NCBI RefSeq assembly: GCF_013372265.1
Contig: NZ_CP054051.1
Span: 1,004,587 to 1,068,586 of the forward strand
Direction of reading: 5' to 3'
DNA from: Aliarcobacter cibarius
Lineage (GTDB): Bacteria > Campylobacterota > Campylobacteria > Campylobacterales > Arcobacteraceae
DNA length: 64,000 nucleotides
Within the stretch, counting starts at the first letter, position 1. Each line of letters opens with the position of its first letter. Below, piece after piece: positions 17,211-25,988 of this stretch. The translations under genes were made by a program, and so were the position numbers. The notes beneath the pieces were generated by a model. It was not told the DNA's origin. It searched no databases and worked only from the letters and a program-made list of their open reading frames with translations.

Positions 17211-18692
17211 TTATCTCATAAGATGGTCTAATACCATATAAATACCAGCACCCATAAAAGCTGTAACTGGTAAAGTGATAATCCATGCTACTAAAATAGT
17301 ATTAATAGTTTTCTTTTGTACTCCACCATCAGGTTCAGCAACCATAGTTCCAGCAACAGAACTAGATACAATGTGAGTTGTACTAACTGGAGCGTGTGCA
17401 AAGTTTGCTAATAAAATAGTTACCATTGCCATTGCTTGTGATACAGCTCCTTGCATATGATTAATTGGCTTAGAACCAATTTTTTCACCAATAGTAAGAA
17501 CAACTCTTTTATAACCTATCATTGTTCCAATACCTAACATTAAAGCAACCGCAATTATTACCCAAAATGGCACGTATTCAGTAGAGGTAATCATCTGTTT
17601 TCTTTGGTCACCAATATAATCTGATTTATCTTTATCTATTAGCTTGTAAGCTCTTTCAACTTGTCCAAAAAAGTTATCAGAACATAATACAGCAGTATGA
17701 ATTTTCCATCTATCTTCGTTTGAAAGTTCAGAATATGTTTTTAAACCATCCAATTTTTTAGAAATTTCTAAAGTTGTGTTATATACTTGATTAACATCAC
17801 ATTCTGCAATTTTATTTTCTATTTTTAGTGCACTAATAAGTCTTTTTTCTTCTAAAAGTTTTGTAAGTGTTTCGTTATTATCAGCATAGAATTTTGCTAA
17901 ATTTGCAGCACCATCTCTTGTTTGCATGATTTTATATTGGTGAGCTTCCATGTTTAAAGCGTAGTATGTTGGTAAGATTCCAATTAGAATGATCATAATA
18001 AGACCTATACCTTTTTGTCCATCATTTGAACCATGGGCAAAACTAACACCAGCTCCAGTGGCTATGATTCCTGTTCTCATCCAAAAATTTGGTTTCTTTT
18101 TACCATCCGCACTAGGAGTTTTGAAAAATTTTGGATTTTTAACAATTTTTCTAGAAAGTTTCATAATTAAAAATGCAAATCCAAAACCAAATAAAGGAGA
18201 GAGTGCTAAAGCTGTTAAAATACCATAAACAACTTTCCAATTTACACTTTGAGAGAAAGTAAATCCATTCATCATACCAAAAGCTATACTAACCCCTACT
18301 ATTGAACCTATTAGTGAATGTGAACTAGAAACAGGTAACCCAAAATACCACGTACCTAAATTCCAAACAACAGCAGAGATTAAGAGTGAAAAAATCATAA
18401 CTAAAGTTGCATTTTGATTTGAAGAAACCATAATATCAAGTGGTAGCAAGTGTACAATAACGTAAGCAACACCAATTCCACCTAGAATTACACCTAAAAA
18501 GTTCATAATTCCAGCCATTATAACAGAGTATCCTGGTTTCATAGAATTAGTATATATAATCATGGCAACAGCATTTGCTGTATCATGAAAACCGTTAATC
18601 ATCTCATAAAATAACGCGATACCAAGAGACAAAAGCAACAGCGCAATTGTGAAGTTATCAATATTATTTATAGCATCCAACAAGACAGACAT
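17211..18692 (-). CDS. PiT-family inorganic phosphate transporter
   Basis: This 493-residue protein has the two PiT signature repeats, GFHDTANAVAMIIYT near residue 34 and FAHGSNDGQKGIG near 220, plus NFAHAPVSTTHIVSS in the C-terminal half. About ten membrane helices are predicted. Residues about 245-360 form a long charged, helical insertion between the two halves. The family symports phosphate with H+ or Na+. The start has an AGGTGAGGA ribosome-binding site and a TATAAT -10 (plus-strand 18745-18750), 45 bp from an inserted IS. Confidence 0.9.
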   Translation of the reverse strand: MSVLLDAINNIDNFTIALLLLSLGIALFYEMINGFHDTANAVAMIIYTNSMKPGYSVIMAGIMNFLGVILGGIGVAYVIVHLLPLDIMVSSNQNATLVMIFSLLISAVVWNLGTWYFGLPVSSSHSLIGSIVGVSIAFGMMNGFTFSQSVNWKVVYGILTALALSPLFGFGFAFLIMKLSRKIVKNPKFFKTPSADGKKKPNFWMRTGIIATGAGVSFAHGSNDGQKGIGLIMIILIGILPTYYALNMEAHQYKIMQTRDGAANLAKFYADNNETLTKLLEEKRLISALKIENKIAECDVNQVYNTTLEISKKLDGLKTYSELSNEDRWKIHTAVLCSDNFFGQVERAYKLIDKDKSDYIGDQRKQMITSTEYVPFWVIIAVALMLGIGTMIGYKRVVLTIGEKIGSKPINHMQGAVSQAMAMVTILLANFAHAPVSTTHIVSSSVAGTMVAEPDGGVQKKTINTILVAWIITLPVTAFMGAGIYMVLDHLMR

Positions 18693-18847
18693 TTATGTAT
18701 CCTCACCTAACAAAGTATATTTAGTATTAACTAAAATTTATAGTATTATATTCTAGTTTTACTTTTAAATCTTTTTTTCATTAAAAATTATTTACTCAAC
18801 TTTCGCACATAAAAAATCATTAATTTCTTATATGTAAAAGATACAAT

Positions 18848-18912
18848 AAAGCCCATAAATAGGCACTTTTTGATATAATTTCATCACGACAATCAACTAT
18901 ATAAAGGGCTTT
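18848..18912 (+). promoter_or_regulatory. Transposase promoter and read-through-specific ribosome-site hairpin
   Basis: TATAAT at 18874-18879 is the likely -10 of the transposase, with transcription starting near 18886. AAAGCCC at 18848-18854 can pair with GGGCTTT at 18906-18912, which overlaps the AAAGGG ribosome-binding site at 18903-18908. The left arm is upstream of the promoter, so only transcripts entering from outside would contain it and hide the ribosome site. This type of protection from impinging transcription is known in IS10 and IS50. Confidence 0.55.
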
Positions 18913-18915
18913 TTT

Positions 18916-20274
18916 ATGAGACTTGATAATTTTATCCAAACTGCTATGAACAACGTATTAAAAAATCCAGTATTATCTGTTTTAAGAGATATAAATTTTA
19001 GTTCAATTTTAAAACAGAGTAATTTTATAAAAAGAGATATTGGAAAATCACCATACTTAATAATTTTACATTTTTTATATATGTTTATCATTAATAAAAG
19101 AATCTCTACATTTATGAAACAAAGCTCTGATAGCTATAAAAAGGATGTATATTATAGACTTTTGAAAAACAGTAAATATAATTGGAGAAAACTATTACTA
19201 TTAAGTTCTGTAAAATTAATCTCAAAACTTCATATACTTCAAAAGGCTACTGATACTAGAGTATTAATTATTGATGACACAGTTGAAATTAAAAGAGGAA
19301 AATTTATAGAAGGAAGCTGTAGAAATCTTTGGAATAATAAGGAACATAGAACTGTAAAAGGTTTGAATATTGTATCACTAAATTATAGTGATTCCCATAC
19401 TGATATGATGTTAGATTTTTCTATTAACTACAACAAAAATCAAATTGTAAATGTTAATGAAAACTATTTTCATCATAAAAGTAATGCTTATAAACGAAGA
19501 GTTGAAGGTAATAATAGTAAAAATAATTTAGCTCTTCAAATGGTAAATAGAGTATTAAAATCTGGAATATATGCAGATTATTTACTTGTTGATAGTTGGT
19601 ATGCCAAACCAAATTTTATTTATGAAATAAAAGAAAAAGGTCTTGATGTAATTGCAAGATTATCAAAATCAAATAGAATTTGGCAATTTACAGGAAAATA
19701 TAATACGCTTGAAAGACTGTACACTCGAGTAAAAAGTCATAAATCTTCTAAACTAGGTAACTACAATTCTATAAAATACAGCTATGTATCAACTACAACT
19801 ACACATAAAACACTTGGTAGAATTAAAATAGTTTTTATAAAAACAAAAGATAATCTTATTCCAATTGTTTCAACAAATATAAATTTATCAGATATTGAAA
19901 TTATTAATACCTATAAAAAAAGATGGAACATAGAACAAGGATATAAAGATTTGCGAGAGTATTTCCAATTTGGTAAAGAAGAAAATAGAATTTACGAAGC
20001 ACTCATTGCTAGGATTACTCTATCTTTCCTTGCTTATAACCTTACAAGCTATATCAATCGTATCAATAATGAACCACAAACATTAGGAGAACTTTTCAGA
20101 AATTTAGAGTGTCAGCTTGAAACCCTTGCAATTTCGATGGAACTATTTATAAAAATATTAGAACAACTAGTTCAAGCCCAAGAAATTGTCAAGAGAAATA
20201 AAGATTTGGAACAGATTATCCTAATGCTCAGGGTTTACACTAAAAAACAGTTAGGTTTTATCTGCGAAAGTTGA
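18916..20274 (+). CDS. IS4-family DDE transposase
   Basis: This 452-residue transposase has the DDE residues in VLIIDDTVEIKRG (first D), YADYLLVDSWYAKP (second D) and KRWNIEQGYKDLREYFQFG (E), the last resembling the IS4-family Y-x2-R-x3-E signature. The frame is intact. Its TGA stop codon at 20272-20274 lies inside the right inverted repeat. Confidence 0.9.
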   Translation: MRLDNFIQTAMNNVLKNPVLSVLRDINFSSILKQSNFIKRDIGKSPYLIILHFLYMFIINKRISTFMKQSSDSYKKDVYYRLLKNSKYNWRKLLLLSSVKLISKLHILQKATDTRVLIIDDTVEIKRGKFIEGSCRNLWNNKEHRTVKGLNIVSLNYSDSHTDMMLDFSINYNKNQIVNVNENYFHHKSNAYKRRVEGNNSKNNLALQMVNRVLKSGIYADYLLVDSWYAKPNFIYEIKEKGLDVIARLSKSNRIWQFTGKYNTLERLYTRVKSHKSSKLGNYNSIKYSYVSTTTTHKTLGRIKIVFIKTKDNLIPIVSTNINLSDIEIINTYKKRWNIEQGYKDLREYFQFGKEENRIYEALIARITLSFLAYNLTSYINRINNEPQTLGELFRNLECQLETLAISMELFIKILEQLVQAQEIVKRNKDLEQIILMLRVYTKKQLGFICES

Positions 20275-20342
20275 GTTATTTATATAATAACTAAATATGA
20301 AGCATATTAACTTTAAAATAATAAAAAATTAAAGGAGTTTTT

Positions 20343-20651
20343 ATGGTTTATATATTACAAGTTGATTTTCCTCATGATGGAATATTTGGAGAAGGTTTTT
20401 CAAATGCTTTTATAGATTTAGCAAATGATATTTCAAATGAAGATGGTTTATTATGGAAAATTTGGACTGAGAATAAAGATGAAAAAATAGCAGGTGGAAT
20501 ATATCTATTTTCAAATAAAAATGATGCAAAAAGGTATTTAGATAAACATACTAAAAGACTAGAAAGTTTTGGATATAAAAATATAAGAGCAAAAATTTTT
20601 GATGTTAATTTACCTTTAAGTCAAATCTGTAAAGCAGATTTCTTAAAATAA
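20343..20651 (+). CDS. YdhR-type putative monooxygenase
   Basis: This 102-residue protein matches the YdhR family (dimeric alpha/beta ferredoxin-like fold). Conserved elements are the N-terminal strand ILQVDFPHDGIFGEGFSNAF, the GLLWKIWTENKDEKIAGGIYLFSNKNDAKRYLDKHTKRL block, and the C-terminal FDVNLPLSQI. Its physiological substrate is unknown. AAAGGAG precedes the ATG. It lies just outside the right end of the IS4 element, but its own leader appears intact. Confidence 0.85.
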   Translation: MVYILQVDFPHDGIFGEGFSNAFIDLANDISNEDGLLWKIWTENKDEKIAGGIYLFSNKNDAKRYLDKHTKRLESFGYKNIRAKIFDVNLPLSQICKADFLK

Positions 20652-20652
20652 A

Positions 20653-20682
20653 AAAAGGGACAACTAAAACCTTATCCCTTTT
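20653..20682. terminator. Bidirectional hairpin terminator
   Basis: AAAAGGGA at 20653-20660 pairs with TCCCTTTT at 20675-20682, with A- and T-tracts on the outsides, between two convergent genes. Confidence 0.7.
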
Positions 20683-20699
20683 AATAAAATAGAATAAAA

Positions 20700-21686
20700 C
20701 TACTCCATAAAAGAGATAGTTTTGAAGAACTCTCTATATTTTGTATCACCTTCATCTCTTGCTTTCATAGCACTTCTTGGATGCTCATTTAATTGACCAG
20801 TTATCATATATGGAATACTATATCCCCAGTCAAGTTTTTTCTCTAAATCAACTATATAGTTTTCTATAAATTCTAAAACTGGCATTTGATTGTATTTAGG
20901 ATTTTTTAAGAATCCTAAAAGAAGCTCTAACGGACAATTTCCAGCTCCTCTTCCAAGTCCTGAAACAGTAACATCTAGGAAACTTGCTCCATAAATCATC
21001 GCTTCTAAAGTATTTGCATATGCAAGTTGAAGATTGTTATGTGCATGAATTCCAACTTTTTTACCTGATTTCTCTGCGAAACTTAGATATTTCTCTGTTA
21101 ATTTTCTAATTTGTTCTGGATAAAAAGAACCAAAGCTATCTGCAATATAAATAACATCAACATTAGTTTTTGCAAGTTGTGCTAAAACTTCATCTAGTTC
21201 ATCATCAAAAGATTTTGAAATAGCCATAATGTTTACAGTTGTCTCATAACCTTTTGCATGAGCATCTTCTATTAATTCAATAGCTGCTGGAATTTGATGA
21301 ATATATGTTGCAATTCTAATCATATCTACAACACTTTCACTTTTCGGTCTAAGTTCTTCTTTAAGACTTCTTCCAATGTCACTCATAACAGCAATTTTTA
21401 GATTTGTTTTGTTCTCTCCAACAATTCTTCTAATATCTTCTTCTTTACAAAAGTTCCAAGGACCATATTCATCTTCACTCATAAGTGTAGGAGATACATT
21501 TTTACCAATCTCCATATAATCAACACCACTTGCAACGCACATTTCATAGTGAGCTTTTACAAACTCATCAGTAAAATAAAAATTGTTTACTAACCCACCA
21601 TCTCTAATAGTACAGTCAAAAACTTTTAAATCTTCTCTTACGCTCAAAATCGTCCCTTTTTTCTCCAGCATATCTTTCCTTAGCAT
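20700..21686 (-). CDS. HMGL-like aldolase-domain protein (4-hydroxy-2-oxovalerate aldolase-like)
   Basis: This 328-residue TIM-barrel protein belongs to the DRE-TIM metallolyase superfamily. The first strand has D-C-T-I-R-D-G-G (the DxxxRDG motif for base and metal), and the metal His pair is in GIHAHNNLQLA. Related enzymes cleave or form C-C bonds beside a carbonyl, as in HMG-CoA lyase, isopropylmalate synthase and HOA aldolase. There is no partner dehydrogenase next to it, so the substrate is undefined. The first ATG is used, but the Met at residue 6 is also possible. Confidence 0.8.
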   Translation of the reverse strand: MLRKDMLEKKGTILSVREDLKVFDCTIRDGGLVNNFYFTDEFVKAHYEMCVASGVDYMEIGKNVSPTLMSEDEYGPWNFCKEEDIRRIVGENKTNLKIAVMSDIGRSLKEELRPKSESVVDMIRIATYIHQIPAAIELIEDAHAKGYETTVNIMAISKSFDDELDEVLAQLAKTNVDVIYIADSFGSFYPEQIRKLTEKYLSFAEKSGKKVGIHAHNNLQLAYANTLEAMIYGASFLDVTVSGLGRGAGNCPLELLLGFLKNPKYNQMPVLEFIENYIVDLEKKLDWGYSIPYMITGQLNEHPRSAMKARDEGDTKYREFFKTISFME

Positions 21687-21726
21687 TTTAATAATAAATA
21701 TTATCCAATTGTAACAAAATTTTAAA

Positions 21727-22557
21727 TTAATATGATTTCATATTAATTACATCTTCTATTTTCTCATATCTATAAAAACTAAAATCAACTGATTTCTCAT
21801 TTATTGCATTTACTGCCATTCTATCTGCTAATTCATTTCCTTCTATGCCACTATGCCCTTTTACATATTCCAAAACCAACTGTTTTTTGAGTTTTTCATA
21901 AAGGTTATGAGCTTCAATAATCAATTCAAGATTTTTTATCTCTCCACCTTTTTTACTCCAATTATTCTTTTTCCAAGAATAAGCCCAAGTAGAAATACAA
22001 TCTATTGCATATTTTGAATCACTAAAAATATGGATTTGTTCTGTAAAACCACTTTGAGAAGCTATTATTAATGCTTGATTTAGAGCATTTAATTCTGCAA
22101 TATTGTTCGTACCATTTTCTATATATGCTCCATAAATTAGTATGGGTTTACTTCCATTTGAGTATATTGCTATACCACTTCCTGCAGGTCCAGGATTTCC
22201 ACTACAAGCTCCATCACAATAAATATGTAAAAATTCTTCTTTATCTAAATTTTCAATTACATAACTATCGTTCTTTTGATTATTTTCTTCAACTTTTGGT
22301 GTATAAACTTTTGCATTTATATTATTATATTCCAATACCATATGATAATTAAGTATTATTTTGTTGGATATCTCAAAATTATTAATACCTTTTAATAACA
22401 TAAGGAGATTTTTGTTATTTTTTGTAACATCTTTTTGTAAAGCTATATTTTTCCAATTTTTTTTATTTTCATTTGAAATTTCTAAAATTTCAAATTGACT
22501 TTGCGTTAAAGTATCGTTATCTTGGATAAGTTCTAAAAATTTTTCATCTAATTTCAT
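21727..22557 (-). CDS. rnhA: Ribonuclease HI with an unusual N-terminal extension
   Basis: The C-terminal part, from about residue 110, is a bacterial RNase HI: HIYCDGACSGNPGPAGSG (first catalytic Asp), NNIAELNAL (Glu), IFSDSKYAID (Asp) and the late GHSGIEGNELADRMA (loop His and Asp). It degrades the RNA of RNA-DNA hybrids. Residues 1-110 are an extra helical and charged region that does not look like the usual hybrid-binding domain; canonical RNase HI is about 150 residues. No signal or membrane segment is seen. Confidence 0.85.
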   Translation of the reverse strand: MKLDEKFLELIQDNDTLTQSQFEILEISNENKKNWKNIALQKDVTKNNKNLLMLLKGINNFEISNKIILNYHMVLEYNNINAKVYTPKVEENNQKNDSYVIENLDKEEFLHIYCDGACSGNPGPAGSGIAIYSNGSKPILIYGAYIENGTNNIAELNALNQALIIASQSGFTEQIHIFSDSKYAIDCISTWAYSWKKNNWSKKGGEIKNLELIIEAHNLYEKLKKQLVLEYVKGHSGIEGNELADRMAVNAINEKSVDFSFYRYEKIEDVINMKSY

Positions 22558-22678
22558 AATAATTTTTCTTATAATTAATTTTTTTAGGGCATTTTACTAA
22601 AAAGTTGCAAATTTATAGCTTTCCAAAAAATAAATTTTTTTGATAATATATATAAATAAATTTGATGTAGGAAAAAGA

Positions 22679-24901
22679 ATGTTGTCAAAACTCTCTATAA
22701 AACAGAAGCTAATTTTAATTATGCTTATTCCACTTATGGTGGTTATTTTGCTAGCTGCAAAATTATCAATTGATTCGTATTTAAGTGCTAAAAATCTTAA
22801 ATCTTTAGATAATGTTGTAGTTTTATCTACAAAAATTGGTGCTTTAGTTCATGAAACTCAAAAAGAAAGAGGTATGACAGCAGGATTTATTGGTAGTAAA
22901 GGTGAAAAATTCAAAGTTGAGTTACCAAATCAACGAGTTTTAGTTGATGATAGATTAAAAGATTTAAATAATTTTTTATCTACATTTGATAAAAGCAGTT
23001 ATAGAGATGATTTTATAAGTAATTTAGAAAATAGTTTAAAGGGCTTACAAAAATTAGAAGAAGTAAGAAAAAATGTAAATAGCTTTTCAATAAAAGCTCC
23101 AGTTGCAATTGCTTACTATACAGATGTAAATACTTATTTGTTAAATATACTAGGTTCAGTTATAAAAATTTCTGATAGTGCAAATATATCAAAAGAGTTA
23201 ATATCTTATATGAGTATTTTATTAGCAAAAGAGCAATCAGGAATTGAAAGAGCAGTAGGAACAAATACATTTGCGCAAAATAGATTTACTGAAGGTTTAA
23301 AAGCAAAATTCTATACAGTTATTGCTGAGCAAAATGTATATATAAACCAGTTTTTTAAAGTAAGTGCTAAAGAATCAACAGATTTTTATGATAAAACTGT
23401 AGTAGGAAAAGCTATTGAATCAGTTGAAGAAATGAGAAAAACAGCACTTTATCTAAATTTAGAAGAAAATTTCAATGTTGACCCAAATTTTTGGTTTAAA
23501 GAAGTTACTTCAAAAATTGATTTACTTAAAAAAGTTGAAGATTTTGTATCAAATCATTTAGTACTTGAAATAGATGAAGAGTTAGCACAAGCAAACAAAA
23601 ATATGATTATTTACGGACTTTTAAGTATTTTTGGAATTGGTATTACAATGGTGCTTGCAAGAACAATCGCTTTTACAATTTTGATTGATGTTGCTAGTGT
23701 AAGAGCTGGAGTTGAAAACTTTTTTGCATTTATAAATTTTGAAAAGGAAGATATTAAGTTAATAAATATTGATTCAAAAGATGAATTGGGAATGATGTCA
23801 AAAATTATTAATAAAAATATTGAAAATACTAAGGCAAATATTCAAAAAGATAGAGCTTTAATTGCTGATACTATTAGAGTTGCAAACGAGATAAATAAAG
23901 GTCATTTAAATGTTAAGATTGAATTAGGTTCAAATAATCCTGCTTTAAATGAATTGAAAGATATTATAAATGAAATGTTAGGAACATTAAATACTAATAT
24001 TACAAATATTTTAAGAGTTTTAACTTCTTATTCAAAATTCGATTTTAGACCAAAATTGGCTGAAAATGATTTAGAGGGAATTATTGAAGAACTTGAAAAA
24101 GATGTTAATGTTTTAAGAGATGTAATAACTCAAATGCTTGTAGAAAATAAAAATATTGGATTAACTTTAAGTCAAAATGCTATGACTTTAAGTTCAAATA
24201 TGCAAAATATTGCAACTGCAGCAAATTCACAAGCAGCAAGTCTTGAAGAGACAGCAGCAAGCCTTGAAGAGATAACTTCAAATATAACAAATAATACTCA
24301 AACTACTACTAAAATGGCTCAATATGGAGAGAAAGTTAAAGAAGCTATAAAAGTTGGTCAAGATTTAGCAAATAGAACAGTTGCTTCAATGGAAGATATA
24401 AATAAACAAGCTTTAGCAATAAGTGAAGCAATAACTGTTATTGATCAAATTGCATTTCAAACAAATATTCTTTCACTAAATGCAGCAGTAGAAGCAGCAA
24501 CAGCAGGAGAAGCTGGAAAAGGATTTGCAGTAGTTGCTCAAGAGGTTCGAAATCTTGCAAGTAGAAGTGCAGAAGCAGCAAATGAGATAAAAAGAATAGT
24601 TGAATTAGCTACAAATAAAACAAAAGAGGGTAGTGTAATTGCAAATGAGATGATAGTTGGATATTCAAGCTTAAATGAAAATATCTCAACAACAATAGAT
24701 CTAATTCAAAATGTAACAATTGCAAGTAAAGAGCAATCAACAGGAATGGTTCAGATAAATGATGCTGTAAATAATTTAGATCAAATAACTCAAAGAAATG
24801 CACAAAATGCAGGAGTTGCAAATGATATTGCTCAACAAACATTGAAAATATCTAAAGAGATTATTGCTCAAGTGAATTCAAAAGAGTTTGATGGAAAATA
24901 A
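22679..24901 (+). CDS. Methyl-accepting chemotaxis protein with NIT sensor domain
   Basis: From the ATG at 22679, which has AGGA 8 nt upstream, the protein has 740 residues. A first membrane helix (about 10-30) is followed by a periplasmic NIT domain with the [16 protein letters not shown] motif, known for nitrate- and nitrite-sensing proteins. A second helix lies around 310-335. The cytoplasmic part has a HAMP-like segment and the signalling hairpin [35 protein letters not shown]. It would control CheA and flagellar rotation. The ligand is inferred only from the domain type. Confidence 0.9.
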   Translation: MLSKLSIKQKLILIMLIPLMVVILLAAKLSIDSYLSAKNLKSLDNVVVLSTKIGALVHETQKERGMTAGFIGSKGEKFKVELPNQRVLVDDRLKDLNNFLSTFDKSSYRDDFISNLENSLKGLQKLEEVRKNVNSFSIKAPVAIAYYTDVNTYLLNILGSVIKISDSANISKELISYMSILLAKEQSGIERAVGTNTFAQNRFTEGLKAKFYTVIAEQNVYINQFFKVSAKESTDFYDKTVVGKAIESVEEMRKTALYLNLEENFNVDPNFWFKEVTSKIDLLKKVEDFVSNHLVLEIDEELAQANKNMIIYGLLSIFGIGITMVLARTIAFTILIDVASVRAGVENFFAFINFEKEDIKLINIDSKDELGMMSKIINKNIENTKANIQKDRALIADTIRVANEINKGHLNVKIELGSNNPALNELKDIINEMLGTLNTNITNILRVLTSYSKFDFRPKLAENDLEGIIEELEKDVNVLRDVITQMLVENKNIGLTLSQNAMTLSSNMQNIATAANSQAASLEETAASLEEITSNITNNTQTTTKMAQYGEKVKEAIKVGQDLANRTVASMEDINKQALAISEAITVIDQIAFQTNILSLNAAVEAATAGEAGKGFAVVAQEVRNLASRSAEAANEIKRIVELATNKTKEGSVIANEMIVGYSSLNENISTTIDLIQNVTIASKEQSTGMVQINDAVNNLDQITQRNAQNAGVANDIAQQTLKISKEIIAQVNSKEFDGK

Positions 24902-24908
24902 AAAAAGT

Positions 24909-24936
24909 AGAGTTATATTTTAAGGAATATAACTCT
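24909..24936. terminator. Bidirectional hairpin terminator
   Basis: AGAGTTATATT at 24909-24919 pairs perfectly with AATATAACTCT at 24926-24936; the right arm lies within the last codons of the convergent DUF2721 gene. Confidence 0.75.
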
Positions 24937-25387
24937 CTTTATTGTTTACAAACTTTGTTGTATAAAAAAGCTCTTTTAAAAATAAAACCAATGAAGCTAC
25001 CAAAGAACCCATTGCTAGGATAAATAGATTTGCTATTAAAAAAGTGTGTTCAAAATGAAAAAATGAACTTAAAAAAATTGTAATAATTACAAGAGCGACT
25101 AAAAGACCTGTTGTTGTACCAAAGAATATTGCACGATTAGTATTGTTCATTCTCATAGTTAAAAAATTTCTTCTAGCTTTTATCATTTCTCTTAATTCAT
25201 CATCCATTTTACCTTGCTCTTTTTTTTCATTTTCAAATTTATCTAGTCTATCTACTTTATCAATTATTCGAACTAGTCTACTTGTAAAAACATTTAAAAG
25301 TCCAGCCACACCAGCTAGTAAAAAAACTGGTGCAACTGAGAGTTGAATCATACTTGAAATTGAATTTACTTCGTTGATATTTATCAC
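24920..25387 (-). CDS. DUF2721 membrane protein
   Basis: This 155-residue protein has an N-terminal hydrophobic segment (SVAPVFLLAGVAGLLNVF), a charged cytoplasmic stretch (RLVRIIDKVDRLDKFENEKKEQGK) and two C-terminal membrane helices, the DUF2721 layout. It starts at GTG, and the G of the upstream TAG stop is shared with this start (TAGTG), so translation is coupled to the DUF302 gene. Function unknown. Confidence 0.8.
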   Translation of the reverse strand: MININEVNSISSMIQLSVAPVFLLAGVAGLLNVFTSRLVRIIDKVDRLDKFENEKKEQGKMDDELREMIKARRNFLTMRMNNTNRAIFFGTTTGLLVALVIITIFLSSFFHFEHTFLIANLFILAMGSLVASLVLFLKELFYTTKFVNNKESYIP

Positions 25388-25764
25388 TATTTTGCTTCGT
25401 CAATAATTTTTAGAAGATCTTCTTGTGTTGTTTGTGCAAGTTCAATTAAATCAGGATTTATATCATCTACTAATTGTACAACAGAGTTTAAAGCAATATT
25501 AGTTTCTCCATCTTTTGTATAAACTGCTATTTTACAAGGCATAATACAAGATAAAGTTATATCCTCATTTAAAAAAGTTTCAGCAACATTTGGATTACAA
25601 ATATCTAAAACTTGACAATCTTCACTTAAATCTTTACCTTTAGATTTTAGAGTTTCTTTTATATTGTGAACATGTAAAACACCAAATTTATAATTTGGTG
25701 CAATCTCTTTAATTTTTTCAACTACTTCTTGAACACTTTTGTCTGAAATTTCAATATATTGCAT
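25387..25764 (-). CDS. DUF302 domain protein
   Basis: The Met at 25764 (MQYIEISDKS) gives 125 residues and a complete DUF302 domain. The open frame continues 39 codons upstream, but those residues are basic and unrelated to the domain. FGVLHVHNIKETLKSKG, CQVLDICNPNVAETFL and LSCIMPCKIAVYTKDG are the conserved blocks. The family has a simple alpha/beta fold that may bind small ligands. It is cotranscribed with the DUF2721 gene. Confidence 0.82.
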   Translation of the reverse strand: MQYIEISDKSVQEVVEKIKEIAPNYKFGVLHVHNIKETLKSKGKDLSEDCQVLDICNPNVAETFLNEDITLSCIMPCKIAVYTKDGETNIALNSVVQLVDDINPDLIELAQTTQEDLLKIIDEAK

Positions 25765-25843
25765 ATTTTTCCTTTTATATATTTTTTTTACTGATTTTAG
25801 CAAATTAATTTTATGAAAATAGTAAATGATTTTAAAATTATGA

Positions 25844-25988
25844 TATAATCTTTTAATTTTAGCATACTTCGGTCTATGCATGACTTCGTTTTTGTAGTAT
25901 TTCTACAACTCATTTAAACTCAAATTATTCAACCTAGATCGTAACTTAAGCTAATAACTTTTGTGGGTTTATAAAACAAAAGGTACTT
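25844..25988 (+). promoter_or_regulatory. Promoter and long structured leader of the DEAD-box helicase gene
   Basis: TATAAT at 25844-25849 predicts a start near 25857 and a leader of about 130 nt, far longer than others here. Two hairpins are visible. One has a cUUCGg tetraloop (GCATAC at 25862-25867 with GTCTATGC at 25872-25879, 2-nt bulge). The other pairs TTGTAG at 25892-25897 with CTACAA at 25903-25908. Structured leaders on helicase and cold-shock genes often control translation by temperature; that is inference here. Confidence 0.5.

Larger units (their letters stand above)
18795..20275 (+). mobile_element. IS4-type insertion sequence, 1481 bp, intact
   Basis: The element is delimited by 20-bp terminal inverted repeats with 19 matches (18795-18814 starting CTCAACTTTCGCA, and the complement at 20256-20275). 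It is flanked by 7-bp direct repeats TTATTTA at 18788-18794 and 20276-20282. It holds one transposase gene. The intact ends, target duplication and open frame point to a recent and potentially active insertion. Confidence 0.92.
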
